The notes: generated from the letters alone by a model not told the origin. Positions 29,805 through 38,393 are shown, numbered from the stretch's first letter. The stretch is 55,227 bases of DNA from Streptomyces sp. PT12 (GCF_003311645.1 NZ_QEST01000190.1:1-55227); one strand, 5' to 3'. Numbers and translations: made by a program.

Positions 29805-30656
29805 TCAACGCGCCCCGTGGCCCGGCTCCAGCAGGAACCGCACCGCGCTGACCCGGCCGTCGGGCGCGAACGCGCCGAAGGCGAACACCCCTTGGCGCCG
29901 CGCCGCGTTCCCGCCGCGGCTCGTGGTGTAGCGGGCGGCGAAGCGGTTGCCCTCGCGCAGCGTCTCGTGTACCTCGACGGGGTAGGTGTGGCCGCGCCCG
30001 CGCGCGTTCTCAAGGGACTTCAGGACGCCGGAGCGCTGCATCGTCCGCCCCCCGACGTGGTGCACCGCGTCGAACGTGTGGAAGCGGTCGTGTGCCTCGG
30101 CCACCGGCACATCGGGGTCGTACCCCGCGGCGTAGTAGGCGCGCAGATAGTGCGCCGGGTCCTGGGCCGGGGTCGGCTCGACGCCGGGGGCGGGCGGCGG
30201 CGCGGGGGCGCTGCCCGGCTCGGCGCGGAACCCGCTGTCGGCGGGGCGGCTCGCGTCGGCGCTCTCCCAGCCGGGGCGGCTCGCGGAGAACGCCGACGAG
30301 CGGGCCACGCGCCCGTCGTCGGCCATCTCGGCGAACGTCGCCACCTCGGTCGCCGTGGTGACCCGCCAGATCATCGGCGTGCTGAGGGTGTAACGGGCGG
30401 CGGCCCTGCGCCCCTCCACGACCACCTCGTGGAGGTGCAGCTCGAACGGCGCGCCCAGCTTGCGCCGCGAGGCGAGGCCCTTGAGCGTCTTGGCCCGGTC
30501 GAACTCCCTGCCGTTGACCTCGTGGGCGCCGTCGGGCACGTGATAGCGGTCCCAGACCTCATCGACCGGCTCTGAGCCGTCGACGACATCGGCGTTGTAG
30601 GCGCGGAGGTAACCGGCGAAGTCCTCCGCGGCGGTGGGGCGGTGAGTGGTGCTCAA
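29805..30656 (-). CDS. Tandem NTF2/SnoaL-like domain protein
   Basis: A protein of about 283 residues with two related alpha+beta cone domains of the NTF2/SnoaL type joined by a Pro/Ala linker (ending PAPPPAPGVEPTPAQ). The halves match each other: YHVPDGAHEVNGREFDRAKTLKGL in domain 1 and FHTFDAVHHVGGRTMQRSGVLKSL in domain 2. Single-domain relatives include polyketide cyclases, hydroxylases and binding proteins; I cannot give the reaction. The TTG start overlaps the stop of the FAD oxidoreductase gene (TTGA) and has GGGAGAG upstream, so the two are translationally coupled. It is the last gene of the operon that starts with the RiPP precursors. Confidence 0.75.
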   Translation of the reverse strand: MSTTHRPTAAEDFAGYLRAYNADVVDGSEPVDEVWDRYHVPDGAHEVNGREFDRAKTLKGLASRRKLGAPFELHLHEVVVEGRRAAARYTLSTPMIWRVTTATEVATFAEMADDGRVARSSAFSASRPGWESADASRPADSGFRAEPGSAPAPPPAPGVEPTPAQDPAHYLRAYYAAGYDPDVPVAEAHDRFHTFDAVHHVGGRTMQRSGVLKSLENARGRGHTYPVEVHETLREGNRFAARYTTSRGGNAARRQGVFAFGAFAPDGRVSAVRFLLEPGHGAR

Positions 30657-32137
30657 GGTGCTCTCCCGGATGTCTCGGTGGGGGTGACGCCACCCTTCGG
30701 ACCCAGGGGCGGCGGGGTCGTGATGCCGAACTCCCTGCGGAGGGCTGCCTGGGCGGCGAAGTAGCCGCACATGCCGTGCACGCTGGGGCCTGGCGGTGTG
30801 GAGGCGGAGCAGAGGTACACCCCGGGCAGCGGAGTGCGGTACGGGTTCCAGGTGGGGGTGGGCCGAAACACCGACTGGGTGAGCGTGATGGCACCCGCGC
30901 CGATGTCTCCCCCAGGGTAGTTGGGGTTGTACGACTCATACGCGGCCGCCGGCACCCCGCGCGCCGCGACCACCGTGTCGGCGAACCCCGGCGCGTACCG
31001 CTCGATGCGGCGGGTCACCAGCGGAACGGGGTCGCGCGCGTCGCCGTTCGGCACATGCGCGTACGCCCACACCGGGCGCCGCCCTCCCACGGCGCGCCCC
31101 GGGTCGGTGACGGCCGGGTCGACCAGCAGCACGAACGGCTCGTCGGTCGGCTCGCCGCGCACGGCGGCGCGCTCGGCCGCCAGCGTCTCGGCCCGGGTGC
31201 CGCCCAGGTGCACCGTTCCGGCGCGGCCCACGTCGGGATCGGCCCAGGGGATGGGCCCCTCGACCAGGAAGTCGGCCTTGGCCGCGCCAGGCCCGTAGCG
31301 GAAGCGGGCCAGCGCCCTGCGGTAGCGCGGTGGCAGCCGGTGGCCCGCGAGCGCGAGCAGGCCGCGCGGCGTGGTGTCGAGCAGCACGACCCGGGCGTCC
31401 AACTCCGCGAGGTCCGCAACCCGTTGGCCGGTGACCACCGACCCGCCGTGCGCCCGCAGGTCCGCCACAAGGGCCTCGGCGATGCGGACGCTGCCGCCCT
31501 CGGGCAGCGGCCAGCCGCCGGCGTGCGCCAGATGCCCGAGCAGCAGCGCGATGGCGCCCGACGGCACGCCGGGCAGCCGCCCCACCGAGTGCGCCGCGAC
31601 CCCGGTGAGCAGCGCGCGGGCCTCCTCGGTGCGCAGGCCGTCGGCGCGCAGCAGATGGCTCAGCATGCGCGGGGCGAGCAGCGGCGGAACGGCGAGGTCG
31701 CGCGGCAGCGAACGCTGGCCCGACAGCAGGAAGTCGGCCACCCCGGCGCTGTGCCGCACCAGGGGCGCCATCAGCCGCCGCCAGCGCCGCCCGTCCCGGC
31801 CCAGCCGCTCCGCGGTCGCGTCGAGGTCGCGGTAGGCGAGCGCGGCGGGCCGCCCTTCGATCGGGTGACCGTAGGCCACGGGCGGCTGGAGCAGCCGCAC
31901 GCCGCGCGCCGCGAGGTCGAACTCCCTGAAGAACGCCGACGCCGCCGCCATCGGGTGGACGGCGGCGCACACGTCGTGCCACACACGGGAGTCGAACAGC
32001 GCCTCGCCGCGCAGGCCACCACCGAAGGCGGCGGCCTGCTCGTGGACGCGCACGATCAGCCCGGCGCGCGCCATGGTGACGGCGGCGGCGAGCCCGTTGG
32101 GGCCGCTGCCGACGACGGCGACATCGGCGCGCGTCAT
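30653..32137 (-). CDS. CrtI-like FAD-dependent oxidoreductase
   Basis: A 494-residue phytoene-desaturase-type flavoprotein. The Rossmann FAD motif DVAVVGSGPNGLAAAVTMA is at residues 5-23, followed by VHEQAAAFGGGLRG. The C-terminal FAD block reads TPLPGVYLCSASTPPGPSVHGMCG. Family members desaturate or oxidise hydrophobic substrates. Here it lies downstream of the linaridin-like genes, separated from the ABC exporter only by an inserted TnpB unit, and is coupled to the NTF2-like gene. A tailoring role on the peptide is plausible but not shown. GGAAAG lies before the ATG. Confidence 0.82.
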   Translation of the reverse strand: MTRADVAVVGSGPNGLAAAVTMARAGLIVRVHEQAAAFGGGLRGEALFDSRVWHDVCAAVHPMAAASAFFREFDLAARGVRLLQPPVAYGHPIEGRPAALAYRDLDATAERLGRDGRRWRRLMAPLVRHSAGVADFLLSGQRSLPRDLAVPPLLAPRMLSHLLRADGLRTEEARALLTGVAAHSVGRLPGVPSGAIALLLGHLAHAGGWPLPEGGSVRIAEALVADLRAHGGSVVTGQRVADLAELDARVVLLDTTPRGLLALAGHRLPPRYRRALARFRYGPGAAKADFLVEGPIPWADPDVGRAGTVHLGGTRAETLAAERAAVRGEPTDEPFVLLVDPAVTDPGRAVGGRRPVWAYAHVPNGDARDPVPLVTRRIERYAPGFADTVVAARGVPAAAYESYNPNYPGGDIGAGAITLTQSVFRPTPTWNPYRTPLPGVYLCSASTPPGPSVHGMCGYFAAQAALRREFGITTPPPLGPKGGVTPTETSGRAP

Positions 32138-32158
32138 CAGGGCTTTCCTTCGTGGATG

Positions 32159-33071
32159 CCCCGGTTTTCGGGCCGGGGAGGGGACGAGGCTCCTGCGGAG
32201 CAGGGCAGGGAATGCCGGTTCGCCGTCAGGGCGGACCGGCGTGCGCGGTCCACCGGCCGACCGCCGCCGCTCACGCGGGAGCTGATGGGTTGTGAGGTGT
32301 GGCGCGGCAGGTCAAGCGGGCGTTCAGGTACCGCTTTTACCCTGCGGACGGGCAGGCGGCTGAGCTGTCGCGGGCGTTCGGCTGTGTCCGTCTGGTGTAC
32401 AACAAGGCGCTTGAGGAGCGCACCCGGGCCTGGTACGGCGAGCAGCGCCGGATCTCCAACCCCCGGCACGAGCGGCGTGACCGGGCTCGCCTGGCGCGCG
32501 CGCAACGGGAGCTGTCCCGCAAGGCGAAGGGCTCGGCCAACCGTGAGAAGGCCCGCCGCAAGGTCGCCCGGGTCCACGCCCGGATCGCCGACCGGCGCCG
32601 GGACTTCCTCCACCAGCTGTCGACTCGACTCGTCCGTGAGAACCAAGTGGTCGTGATCGAGGACCTCTCCGTCCGCAACCTGCTCAAGAACGGGCGCCTC
32701 GCGCGCGCCATCTCGGACGCGTCCTGGACGGAACTCCGCTCCATGCTGGAGTACAAATGCGCCTGGTACGGGCGCGAACTCGTGGTGATCGACCGCTTCT
32801 TCCCCAGCTCCAAGCTGTGCGGAGCCTGCGGCACGGTCGCGGCGAAGATGCCGTTGAACGTCCGGACGTGGACGTGCGAGTGCGGCACTACACATGACCG
32901 TGATGTGAACGCGGCACGCAACGTCCTGACCGCCGGGCTGGCGGCAGCAGCCTGTGGAGACGGTGTAAGATCTCAACGGGAGTCCTCCCGAACACGGCAG
33001 TCGTCGATGAAGCAGGAACCCCAGCGGGCGACCGCTGGAACCCCCCGCCTTCAGGCGGGGGAGGAAGTCAA
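32159..33071 (+). mobile_element. IS200/IS605-type TnpB unit, degenerate
   Basis: A tnpB-only unit inserted between the ABC exporter and FAD oxidoreductase genes and oriented against them. The right end is recognisable from two hairpins and the terminal sequence GGAGGAAGTCAA. The left boundary is uncertain; a CCCCGG/CCGGGG hairpin at 32159-32178 is the best candidate for the left-end structure. No tnpA is present. The right end covers the stop codon of the exporter gene, and the left end lies about 20 bp before the start of the oxidoreductase gene. Confidence 0.75.
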
Positions 33072-33093
33072 GCCAGCGCGTCCTCGGCGCTGA
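32299..33093 (+). pseudogene. TnpB with internal in-frame deletion
   Basis: A 264-residue derivative of the TnpB RNA-guided nuclease. The N-terminus (KRAFRYRFYPADGQ through VYNKALEERTRAWY) and the C-terminal half are well preserved: E in VVIEDLSVRNLLKNG, the zinc-finger Cys pairs CGACG and CECG, and D in THDRDVNAARN. At about residue 52 the sequence jumps from EQRRIS straight to NPRHERRDRARL. Full-length relatives of about 380-400 residues have the wedge/REC part and the first RuvC motif (DxG) in between. Roughly 120-150 residues including the first catalytic Asp are gone, so cleavage should be lost. The frame is still open from the GTG at 32299. A nuclease-dead guided binder cannot be excluded, but decay is the simpler reading. 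Confidence 0.85.
33021..33071 (+). ncRNA. Right-end (omega) RNA hairpins of TnpB unit
   Basis: Two successive perfect hairpins: CCAGCGG-GCGA-CCGCTGG (33021-33038, with a GNRA-type tetraloop) and an 8-bp stem CCCCCGCC/GGCGGGGG around TTCA (33042-33061), then GGAAGTCAA. This matches the known 3' part of TnpB omega RNAs. The guide would be the bases just beyond (from 33072), which here belong to the 3' end of the ABC exporter gene. Confidence 0.7.
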
Positions 33094-34885
33094 ACTGCTG
33101 GCTGGCGAGCCTCCGGTACACCTCGTCGGACCCGATCAGCTCCTGGTGGGTGCCGATCGCGCGCACGCGCCCCTCCTCCAGCACGATGATCCGGTCGGCC
33201 TGCCGGATCGTCGACAGGCGGTGCGCGATGGCCAGCACGGCGCACTCGTTGGCCGCCTCGGCCATCGCGTCGCGCAGCGCGGCCTCGGTGTCGCTGTCGA
33301 GGTGCGCGGTCACCTCGTCGAGCAGGATCACCTCGGGGCGTTGCAGCAGCGTGCGGGCGATGGCGAGCCGCTGCCGCTGGCCGCCGGAGAGACCGGCGCC
33401 GCGCTCGCCCAGCTCGGTGTCGAGCCCTTCGGGCAGCTCGGCGACGAACTCGTCCAGGCTGGCCAGGCGCAGCGCGCGGGCGATGTCGGCGGCGTCGGCG
33501 CCGGGGTTGGCATAGGTGAGGTTCTGCCCGATGGTGCCGCGCAGCAGCGGCGCGTCCTGCTCGACATAGCCGACCAGCGAACGCAGCCTGGCCAGCGGAA
33601 GCTCGGCGATGTCCTGGCCCGCGACCCGCACCGTTCCGGCGTCGGGCCGCTGGAAGCGCTCGATGAGCTGGAACGTCGTCGTCTTCCCCGCGCCCGACGG
33701 CCCGACGATCGCGGTCAGCCCGCGGCGCGGCAGCGAGAAGGAGACGTCGCGCAGCACGGGCGCGTCGCCGTGGTAGGAGAACGAGACGCCGTCGAACGCA
33801 ACCGCGGGCGCCGTCTCGTCCGGCTCGCCCTGGGCCTGGGCCTTGACCTTGACCTGGACCTGGGCCTTGACCTGGGCCTTGGCCTTCGGGCCGTGCGAGC
33901 CCTCGCTCTCCTCGCTCTCCTCGCTCTCCTCCTGCGGGATCGTGCCAAGCTCGGTCACGCGCTGGATCGCGGCGCGGCCCTGCTGGATCTGGCCGATCGA
34001 CATAAAGAGCATCACCAGCGGCGACACCAGGTAGAAGAGGTACATCACGAACGACGTCAGGTCGGCGGGCGAGAGCGACCCGGTGGCGACGCGGGCCATG
34101 CCCCAGGAGATGACAACGGCGAGCGAGAGCTGGGTGCCGACGTTCATCGCGGGCGTCAGCAGGGAGTTGAACGCCGTGACCCTGATACCGCTCCGCCTGG
34201 CGCGGTCGGCGAGGCGGGCCAGCTCCTCGGTCTCCCGCTCCTCGGCGCGCGACGCCTTGACGGTGGTGATCGCGCCGAGCACGCGCTGCAAGCCCGAGCC
34301 GTACGCGCCGACGTTCTCCCGGTTGCGCAGGGCGGCGATGCGCACCTGGCGGGCGAGGAGCAGCGCGGCGCCGCTGGCGAGGCCGAGGCAGCCGAGCGTG
34401 GTGAGCAGCAGCTTCCAGTCCAGCCGTGCCATCAGCACGACGCTGCCGATCAGCATGAACACCGACGTGACGACCTGGGCGAGCGCCTGCGCAATGACCA
34501 GGCAGGCAATCGAGGTGTCGGAGATGGTGCGCGCGAAGACGTCGCCGTGCTCGAGGCGCGAGAAGTGCGGGATCTGGCTGCGCAGCAGGCGCCCGCCCAG
34601 GATCCTGCGGGTGTCGAAGACGATGTTCTCGCCCGCGCGCCCGATGGCGTAGGCGTGCCCGGCGTTGAGCGCGGCGTCGGCGACGAAGAACAGCGCGATC
34701 AGCGTGATGGGCCAGGCGATCGCCTCATCCAGCGCCACGGCCTCGATCAGCCGCCCCAGCATCCAGGGCTGGGCGAGCGTGGCGGCCGCGCCGACCAGGC
34801 CCATGCCGATCCCGGCGATCAGCAGGGCCCGGTGGCGCGCGACGATCTCCCGCATGTTCATGGAGGTGCTCACCGGGGCGTTCAT
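33068..34885 (-). CDS. ABC exporter, TM-NBD fusion (CypT-like)
   Basis: A 605-residue half-transporter with six predicted membrane helices (about 20-310) and a C-terminal ATPase. Walker A is GPSGAGKTT, the signature is LSGGQRQRLAIAR, Walker B is VILLDE, and the H-loop lies in AIAHRLST. The linker between the parts has two low-complexity runs, ESEESEESE and an Ala-Gln-Val-Lys repeat, from slippage of short DNA units. Its start overlaps the methyltransferase stop (ATGA). By position it should export the RiPP products, like CypT of cypemycin. Its stop codon lies within the end of the TnpB insertion, so the last residues may have been changed by that event. Confidence 0.9.
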   Translation of the reverse strand: MNAPVSTSMNMREIVARHRALLIAGIGMGLVGAAATLAQPWMLGRLIEAVALDEAIAWPITLIALFFVADAALNAGHAYAIGRAGENIVFDTRRILGGRLLRSQIPHFSRLEHGDVFARTISDTSIACLVIAQALAQVVTSVFMLIGSVVLMARLDWKLLLTTLGCLGLASGAALLLARQVRIAALRNRENVGAYGSGLQRVLGAITTVKASRAEERETEELARLADRARRSGIRVTAFNSLLTPAMNVGTQLSLAVVISWGMARVATGSLSPADLTSFVMYLFYLVSPLVMLFMSIGQIQQGRAAIQRVTELGTIPQEESEESEESEGSHGPKAKAQVKAQVQVKVKAQAQGEPDETAPAVAFDGVSFSYHGDAPVLRDVSFSLPRRGLTAIVGPSGAGKTTTFQLIERFQRPDAGTVRVAGQDIAELPLARLRSLVGYVEQDAPLLRGTIGQNLTYANPGADAADIARALRLASLDEFVAELPEGLDTELGERGAGLSGGQRQRLAIARTLLQRPEVILLDEVTAHLDSDTEAALRDAMAEAANECAVLAIAHRLSTIRQADRIIVLEEGRVRAIGTHQELIGSDEVYRRLASQQFSAEDALA

Positions 34886-35652
34886 GCGGGCTTCGTGTAG
34901 GAGGTGATGAACAGGCCGGCGGCGGGAACGTAGTCGGTCCCCTGCCAGTCGCTGTACCGGCCCTCGGGGACGAGCCCGGCGTCCCTCGCGTAGCCGTCCA
35001 CCTCGTCGGGCGTGAGCAGGCGCACCGTCTCGGTGCCGATGCGGTGGGTGCCGTCCGCCTCGAACCAGACCGTGGAGACGTGCCAGATCTGGTTCTCCAT
35101 CAGCAGCGTGGCGTGCATCTGGATGCCGGTGTTGGGCTCGGGGTAGGGCACGAACAGCGTGGTGCGCGTCAGGCCCTCGTGCTGCGCGACGATGCCGGGC
35201 CTGTTGTGCGTCTCGACCACCAACCGGCCACCGGGGGCCAGGTGTTCGGCGGCGCGGGCGATGGCCTGGCCCTGCCCCTCGGGGTCGAGGAGCAGGGCGA
35301 GCGTCGAGCAGACGCAGTAGACCAGGCCGTAGGTGCGGCCGTCGCGGTAGGTCCTGATGTCGCCGAGCTCGGCGGCGACATCGCCGTCCCCCGCCCTCTT
35401 CTCCGCGGCCTTCTTCTCCAGGGCCGCCAGCATCTCCTGCGAGGAGTCCACACCGGTGATCGGGCCGACGCGGCGCGACAACGGCAATGCGATCCGGCCG
35501 GTCCCCACGCCGAACTCCAGCGTGCCCGCGGCCGGATCGGGGTGGAACCCGGCCAGCCCTTCGACCGCGGCGCGCGTGGCCGCGTCATCCTGGAAGATGC
35601 GGTCGTACCAGCCCTCGAACTGTTTGCCGTAGCCAATGTCCGCGATCGTCAT
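34882..35652 (-). CDS. SAM-dependent methyltransferase (CypM-like)
   Basis: A 256-residue class I methyltransferase. Motif I is LEFGVGTGRIALPL, followed by the acidic loop ITGVDSSQEML, GLVYCVCSTLALLL and LAPGGRLVVETHN. Linaridin clusters contain such an enzyme (CypM) that dimethylates the N-terminal amine of the core peptide. The operon position between the hydrolase/partner pair and the ABC exporter fits that job. An O-methyltransferase for the neighbouring NRPS/PKS pathway is a less likely alternative, since it is in another operon. The ATG has GGAG upstream, 76 bp after the preceding gene. Confidence 0.85.
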   Translation of the reverse strand: MTIADIGYGKQFEGWYDRIFQDDAATRAAVEGLAGFHPDPAAGTLEFGVGTGRIALPLSRRVGPITGVDSSQEMLAALEKKAAEKRAGDGDVAAELGDIRTYRDGRTYGLVYCVCSTLALLLDPEGQGQAIARAAEHLAPGGRLVVETHNRPGIVAQHEGLTRTTLFVPYPEPNTGIQMHATLLMENQIWHVSTVWFEADGTHRIGTETVRLLTPDEVDGYARDAGLVPEGRYSDWQGTDYVPAAGLFITSYTKPA

Positions 35653-35728
35653 GGCTTCTCCGTTCCTTCGTTGGTGAAACGCCCGCGGTGGGAGCCCGCG
35701 ACCTTTGCGCTGCCCCTGCTCGGCCCCT

Positions 35729-36307
35729 TTACGCGGCCTTGAGAAAGGGCACCGAGACCGGGATCATCGGCTGGTAGGTGGAGACGTAGAGCACCTCGGG
35801 GTCCTCGCTCTCGTCATGCCCGGGAGCCCGGACGATGGCGAGCTGGAAGCCGCGCACATCGGTGACGTTCGACGCGTCCCTGATCTGCTTCCTGATGAAT
35901 TCCGCGAGCACCCTGAAGGGCGGCGATCCCGTCGGGTCCTCGCCCTTGGCGATGGACTTCAGCATGCTGCTGCATATGTCGAACACCGCCTTCTCCCTGC
36001 GGCGCGAGGAGAACCAGATCGCCTGGATCGGCTTGCGCGTCTGGATCAGGTCGAGCTCGATCCACGGGGAGGTCTCGCGCTTCTCGTCGAGCGTGCGGTA
36101 GAGATAGTGAAAGTCGTGTGTCGCGGGATTCGGCGCGAAGAACTTCCAGTTGGGGATGAGCGAGAAAAGGTCCTTCTCCCTGATCCCCTCGAAAGCGGGG
36201 TGCGGGTGCTGCGCGGCGAGCGTCGTCACCAGCAGGGCCGCGCCCGCGGCGCGCGTCACGCCACCGGGTCCGGTGAACGCCTCCTTGACGAAGTCGGTGA
36301 CCTTCAC
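35729..36307 (-). CDS. CypL-like partner of the membrane hydrolase
   Basis: A 192-residue protein with one hydrophobic stretch near the N-terminus (AAGAALLVTTLAA). The segment PNWKFFAPNPATHDFHYLYR resembles the WKFFAPNP-type sequence of small proteins encoded beside HTTM-domain membrane proteins. It is translated from a GTG overlapping the stop of the hydrolase fusion (GTGA), so the two are made together. In cypemycin and related clusters CypL and CypH are needed for the dehydration of Thr, and I assign this gene as the CypL counterpart by position and general features. Sequence identity to CypL cannot be tested here. Confidence 0.6.
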   Translation of the reverse strand: MKVTDFVKEAFTGPGGVTRAAGAALLVTTLAAQHPHPAFEGIREKDLFSLIPNWKFFAPNPATHDFHYLYRTLDEKRETSPWIELDLIQTRKPIQAIWFSSRRREKAVFDICSSMLKSIAKGEDPTGSPPFRVLAEFIRKQIRDASNVTDVRGFQLAIVRAPGHDESEDPEVLYVSTYQPMIPVSVPFLKAA

Positions 36308-38235
36308 TTCTTCTCACTCGCCTTTCCCTGCTCCGCCGTTCCCTCGATCTGAGCCGTGGAGGCCGCGGGTGCCGCGGGGACCGCCGCGTCGGCCCCTGGC
36401 GCGTGCTCGTCGAGGAAGGCCGCGATCAGATCGGCCGCCGTACGGGCGTGGCGCGCGTCGGTCAGGATCGTGTCGTGCCCCGCGCGTTCGACGACCTTGA
36501 CCTCGCCGTACCGGTCGGCCGCCTGGTGGGAGCGCGCGATCTCGTGGTACATCAGCAGCTGGTCGGGGTCGATGTCCACGGTCACCTGCGCCGCGACGAC
36601 GAGCCCGGGCGCCCGCACCGGCGCGAGATCCGCGTCGAACCCCGCGAACTCCTCGTGCACCGCCTCCCATTCGCGCGAGGCCGCGGCCCACAGGCGGGAG
36701 TCGCTGTAGAGGGCGAACGCCTTCTTCCGGTAGGCGTGCGGCAGGTCGTCCACCCAGCGGGGGCGCGACATCAGCGGGCCGAAGCCCAGCCTCGTCCAGC
36801 GCGCCAGGTCGGTGAGGGAGTCGGTGAACAGCTCGCTGCCCTTGCGCTGCCTGCTGGAACGCACCAGCTCGCCGGGGTGTGTGGGGTCGAGGTAGACCAT
36901 CCCCGCCACCTGGTCGCCCAGCTGCTCCACGGCGCGGCGGTTGAGCTCGGCGCCGAGCGAGTGCCCGACGAGCACCACCTTGCGCCCCTCGGGCACGATG
37001 TCGCGGACCAGGTCGACGAGGTCGTCCACGGACTCCTGGATGCCATAGGGCGAGGTCCGCACGCGGCGGCTGGCGGCGTAGCCCGCGCGGGAGTAGGTCA
37101 CCACGGGGTGCCCGAGGTCGAACGCGAGACGCTCGACCATCCACGCGTAGTGCTCGGCGGTGGAGGCCAGCCCGTGGTTGAGGACGAGAAGCGGGCGCCC
37201 CGCGCCGTCCCTGCCGCCGGTGTCGTAGGTGAGCACGTTGCCGTTGCGCGTGGTGACGGTGCGGGTCGCGGGCCAGCCAGCCACCGCGCGGGCGCGCCGC
37301 TGCGAGGTCAGCACGCCCACCGCCGCGGTGCCACCGGCCAGCATCAGCAGCGCCGTCTTGACCAGCCGGTCGTCGCGGTCGGCGACCGCGGGGTACGTCT
37401 TGGGCACGGTGGTGTAGGCGACCATGGGGTGCATCGCGGGGAAGGCGGTCATGAAACGGCCAAGGCCCATGACGAACGCGTTGGCGACGTGGAAGCTGCC
37501 CGCCGCGCCGATCAGCGGCCTGGTCAGCCGCCCGCCCGCCAGGTAGACCACGGGGAAGAGGCACTCCATCGCCAGCACGGCGTGCTGCGTCACCTGGGTC
37601 GTGCGCGGGTAGCGCTGGGTCAGCCGGTAGGCGCGCTCCCAGCCGTAGGTGCGGGTGCGCATGACGCCGGGCAGGGCCGAGCCGTCGCGCCACTTGGTGC
37701 CCGCGAGCTTGGCCCAACCCGACGCGGCATACGACATGTTGGCCTGGATCGCCAGGTACCACATGAGGGCGTCCTTGACCTGCGTGCTGTCGGTCAGCCT
37801 GGCAAGCCCCGTGACCGCCTGCACCTGGGTGGCGACCTGGTCCGAGCCGTCGGTGCCGTAGCGGTGGCGGGCCTGGAGCAGGGTCGTGGTGGCGCCGAGG
37901 TAGAGGTTGCCGAGGCCGCGCCACTTGCTGTCGCCCGGCAGGAGCATGCCGAGGCTGCACGCGACGCGCGTCGCGTGCAGGGCGAGCGTGGTCCTGCGGC
38001 CGCTGACGGCGTTGGTGAGCTTCTGGATCGCCGGGATCTTGCTCTCCGGCGTCTGTTTCATGATCTCCCAGTCGTTCAGTCCACCGGGAGCGAGATTCCT
38101 GTGCTGGTGAAGGTATTCCAGGGAAGAAGAAAGACTGGAGAGAGCGGCAAGACGTTCCGATATGCCTATCGCTCGATTCCGGGATATCGGAATCGGAGAG
38201 AACACAGAAGAGGCGATCTTCTTGACCAGCTTCAT
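36304..38235 (-). CDS. HTTM-type membrane domain + alpha/beta hydrolase
   Basis: A 643-residue fusion. The N-terminal part (about 1-320) is a multi-helix membrane domain with the HTTM-like pattern NMSYAASGWAKLAGTKWRDG and FHVANAFVMGLGRFMTAFP. The C-terminal part (about 340-600) is an alpha/beta hydrolase with NHGLASTAEH, the nucleophile in VGHSLGAE and a late His in ERAGHDTI. CypH of the cypemycin pathway has the same membrane-plus-hydrolase layout and is implicated in Dhb formation, so I call this the linaridin modification enzyme. GGAGGAA precedes the ATG. It is the first enzyme gene after the two precursor genes, separated from them by hairpins. Confidence 0.75.
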   Translation of the reverse strand: MKLVKKIASSVFSPIPISRNRAIGISERLAALSSLSSSLEYLHQHRNLAPGGLNDWEIMKQTPESKIPAIQKLTNAVSGRRTTLALHATRVACSLGMLLPGDSKWRGLGNLYLGATTTLLQARHRYGTDGSDQVATQVQAVTGLARLTDSTQVKDALMWYLAIQANMSYAASGWAKLAGTKWRDGSALPGVMRTRTYGWERAYRLTQRYPRTTQVTQHAVLAMECLFPVVYLAGGRLTRPLIGAAGSFHVANAFVMGLGRFMTAFPAMHPMVAYTTVPKTYPAVADRDDRLVKTALLMLAGGTAAVGVLTSQRRARAVAGWPATRTVTTRNGNVLTYDTGGRDGAGRPLLVLNHGLASTAEHYAWMVERLAFDLGHPVVTYSRAGYAASRRVRTSPYGIQESVDDLVDLVRDIVPEGRKVVLVGHSLGAELNRRAVEQLGDQVAGMVYLDPTHPGELVRSSRQRKGSELFTDSLTDLARWTRLGFGPLMSRPRWVDDLPHAYRKKAFALYSDSRLWAAASREWEAVHEEFAGFDADLAPVRAPGLVVAAQVTVDIDPDQLLMYHEIARSHQAADRYGEVKVVERAGHDTILTDARHARTAADLIAAFLDEHAPGADAAVPAAPAASTAQIEGTAEQGKASEKK

Positions 38236-38285
38236 ACGACGGTTCCTCCGCGTCGAACCGGCTGAAGGTAGGGTAGGGGGGCTGC

Positions 38286-38376
38286 CGGGCCGCGATTGCG
38301 CCGCGGCCCGACAGCTCTCTCGCAGCTCCCGGAGCGGGCCCGGGAGGTTTGATCAGAAGCCGGTGGCACGGCTTCT
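38286..38376 (-). terminator. Hairpin cluster between precursor and enzyme genes
   Basis: Three successive inverted repeats follow the second precursor gene: AGAAGCCG/CGGCTTCT (38355-38376), CTCCCGG/CCGGGAG (38326-38346) and a 9-bp CGGGCCGCG/CGCGGCCCG stem (38286-38310). They lie between the precursor stop (38394) and the hydrolase start (38235). Such structures commonly act as partial terminators or 3' stabilisers, so that precursor mRNA exceeds enzyme mRNA. Confidence 0.65.
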
Positions 38377-38393
38377 CAAGAGGTGGCGCTCAC

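Noticed and set aside
34882-35652. Methyltransferase as the O-methyltransferase of a methoxymalonyl pathway
   Set aside because: It overlaps the ABC exporter gene in the RiPP operon and is separated from the NRPS/PKS operon by several other genes; a CypM-like role fits better.
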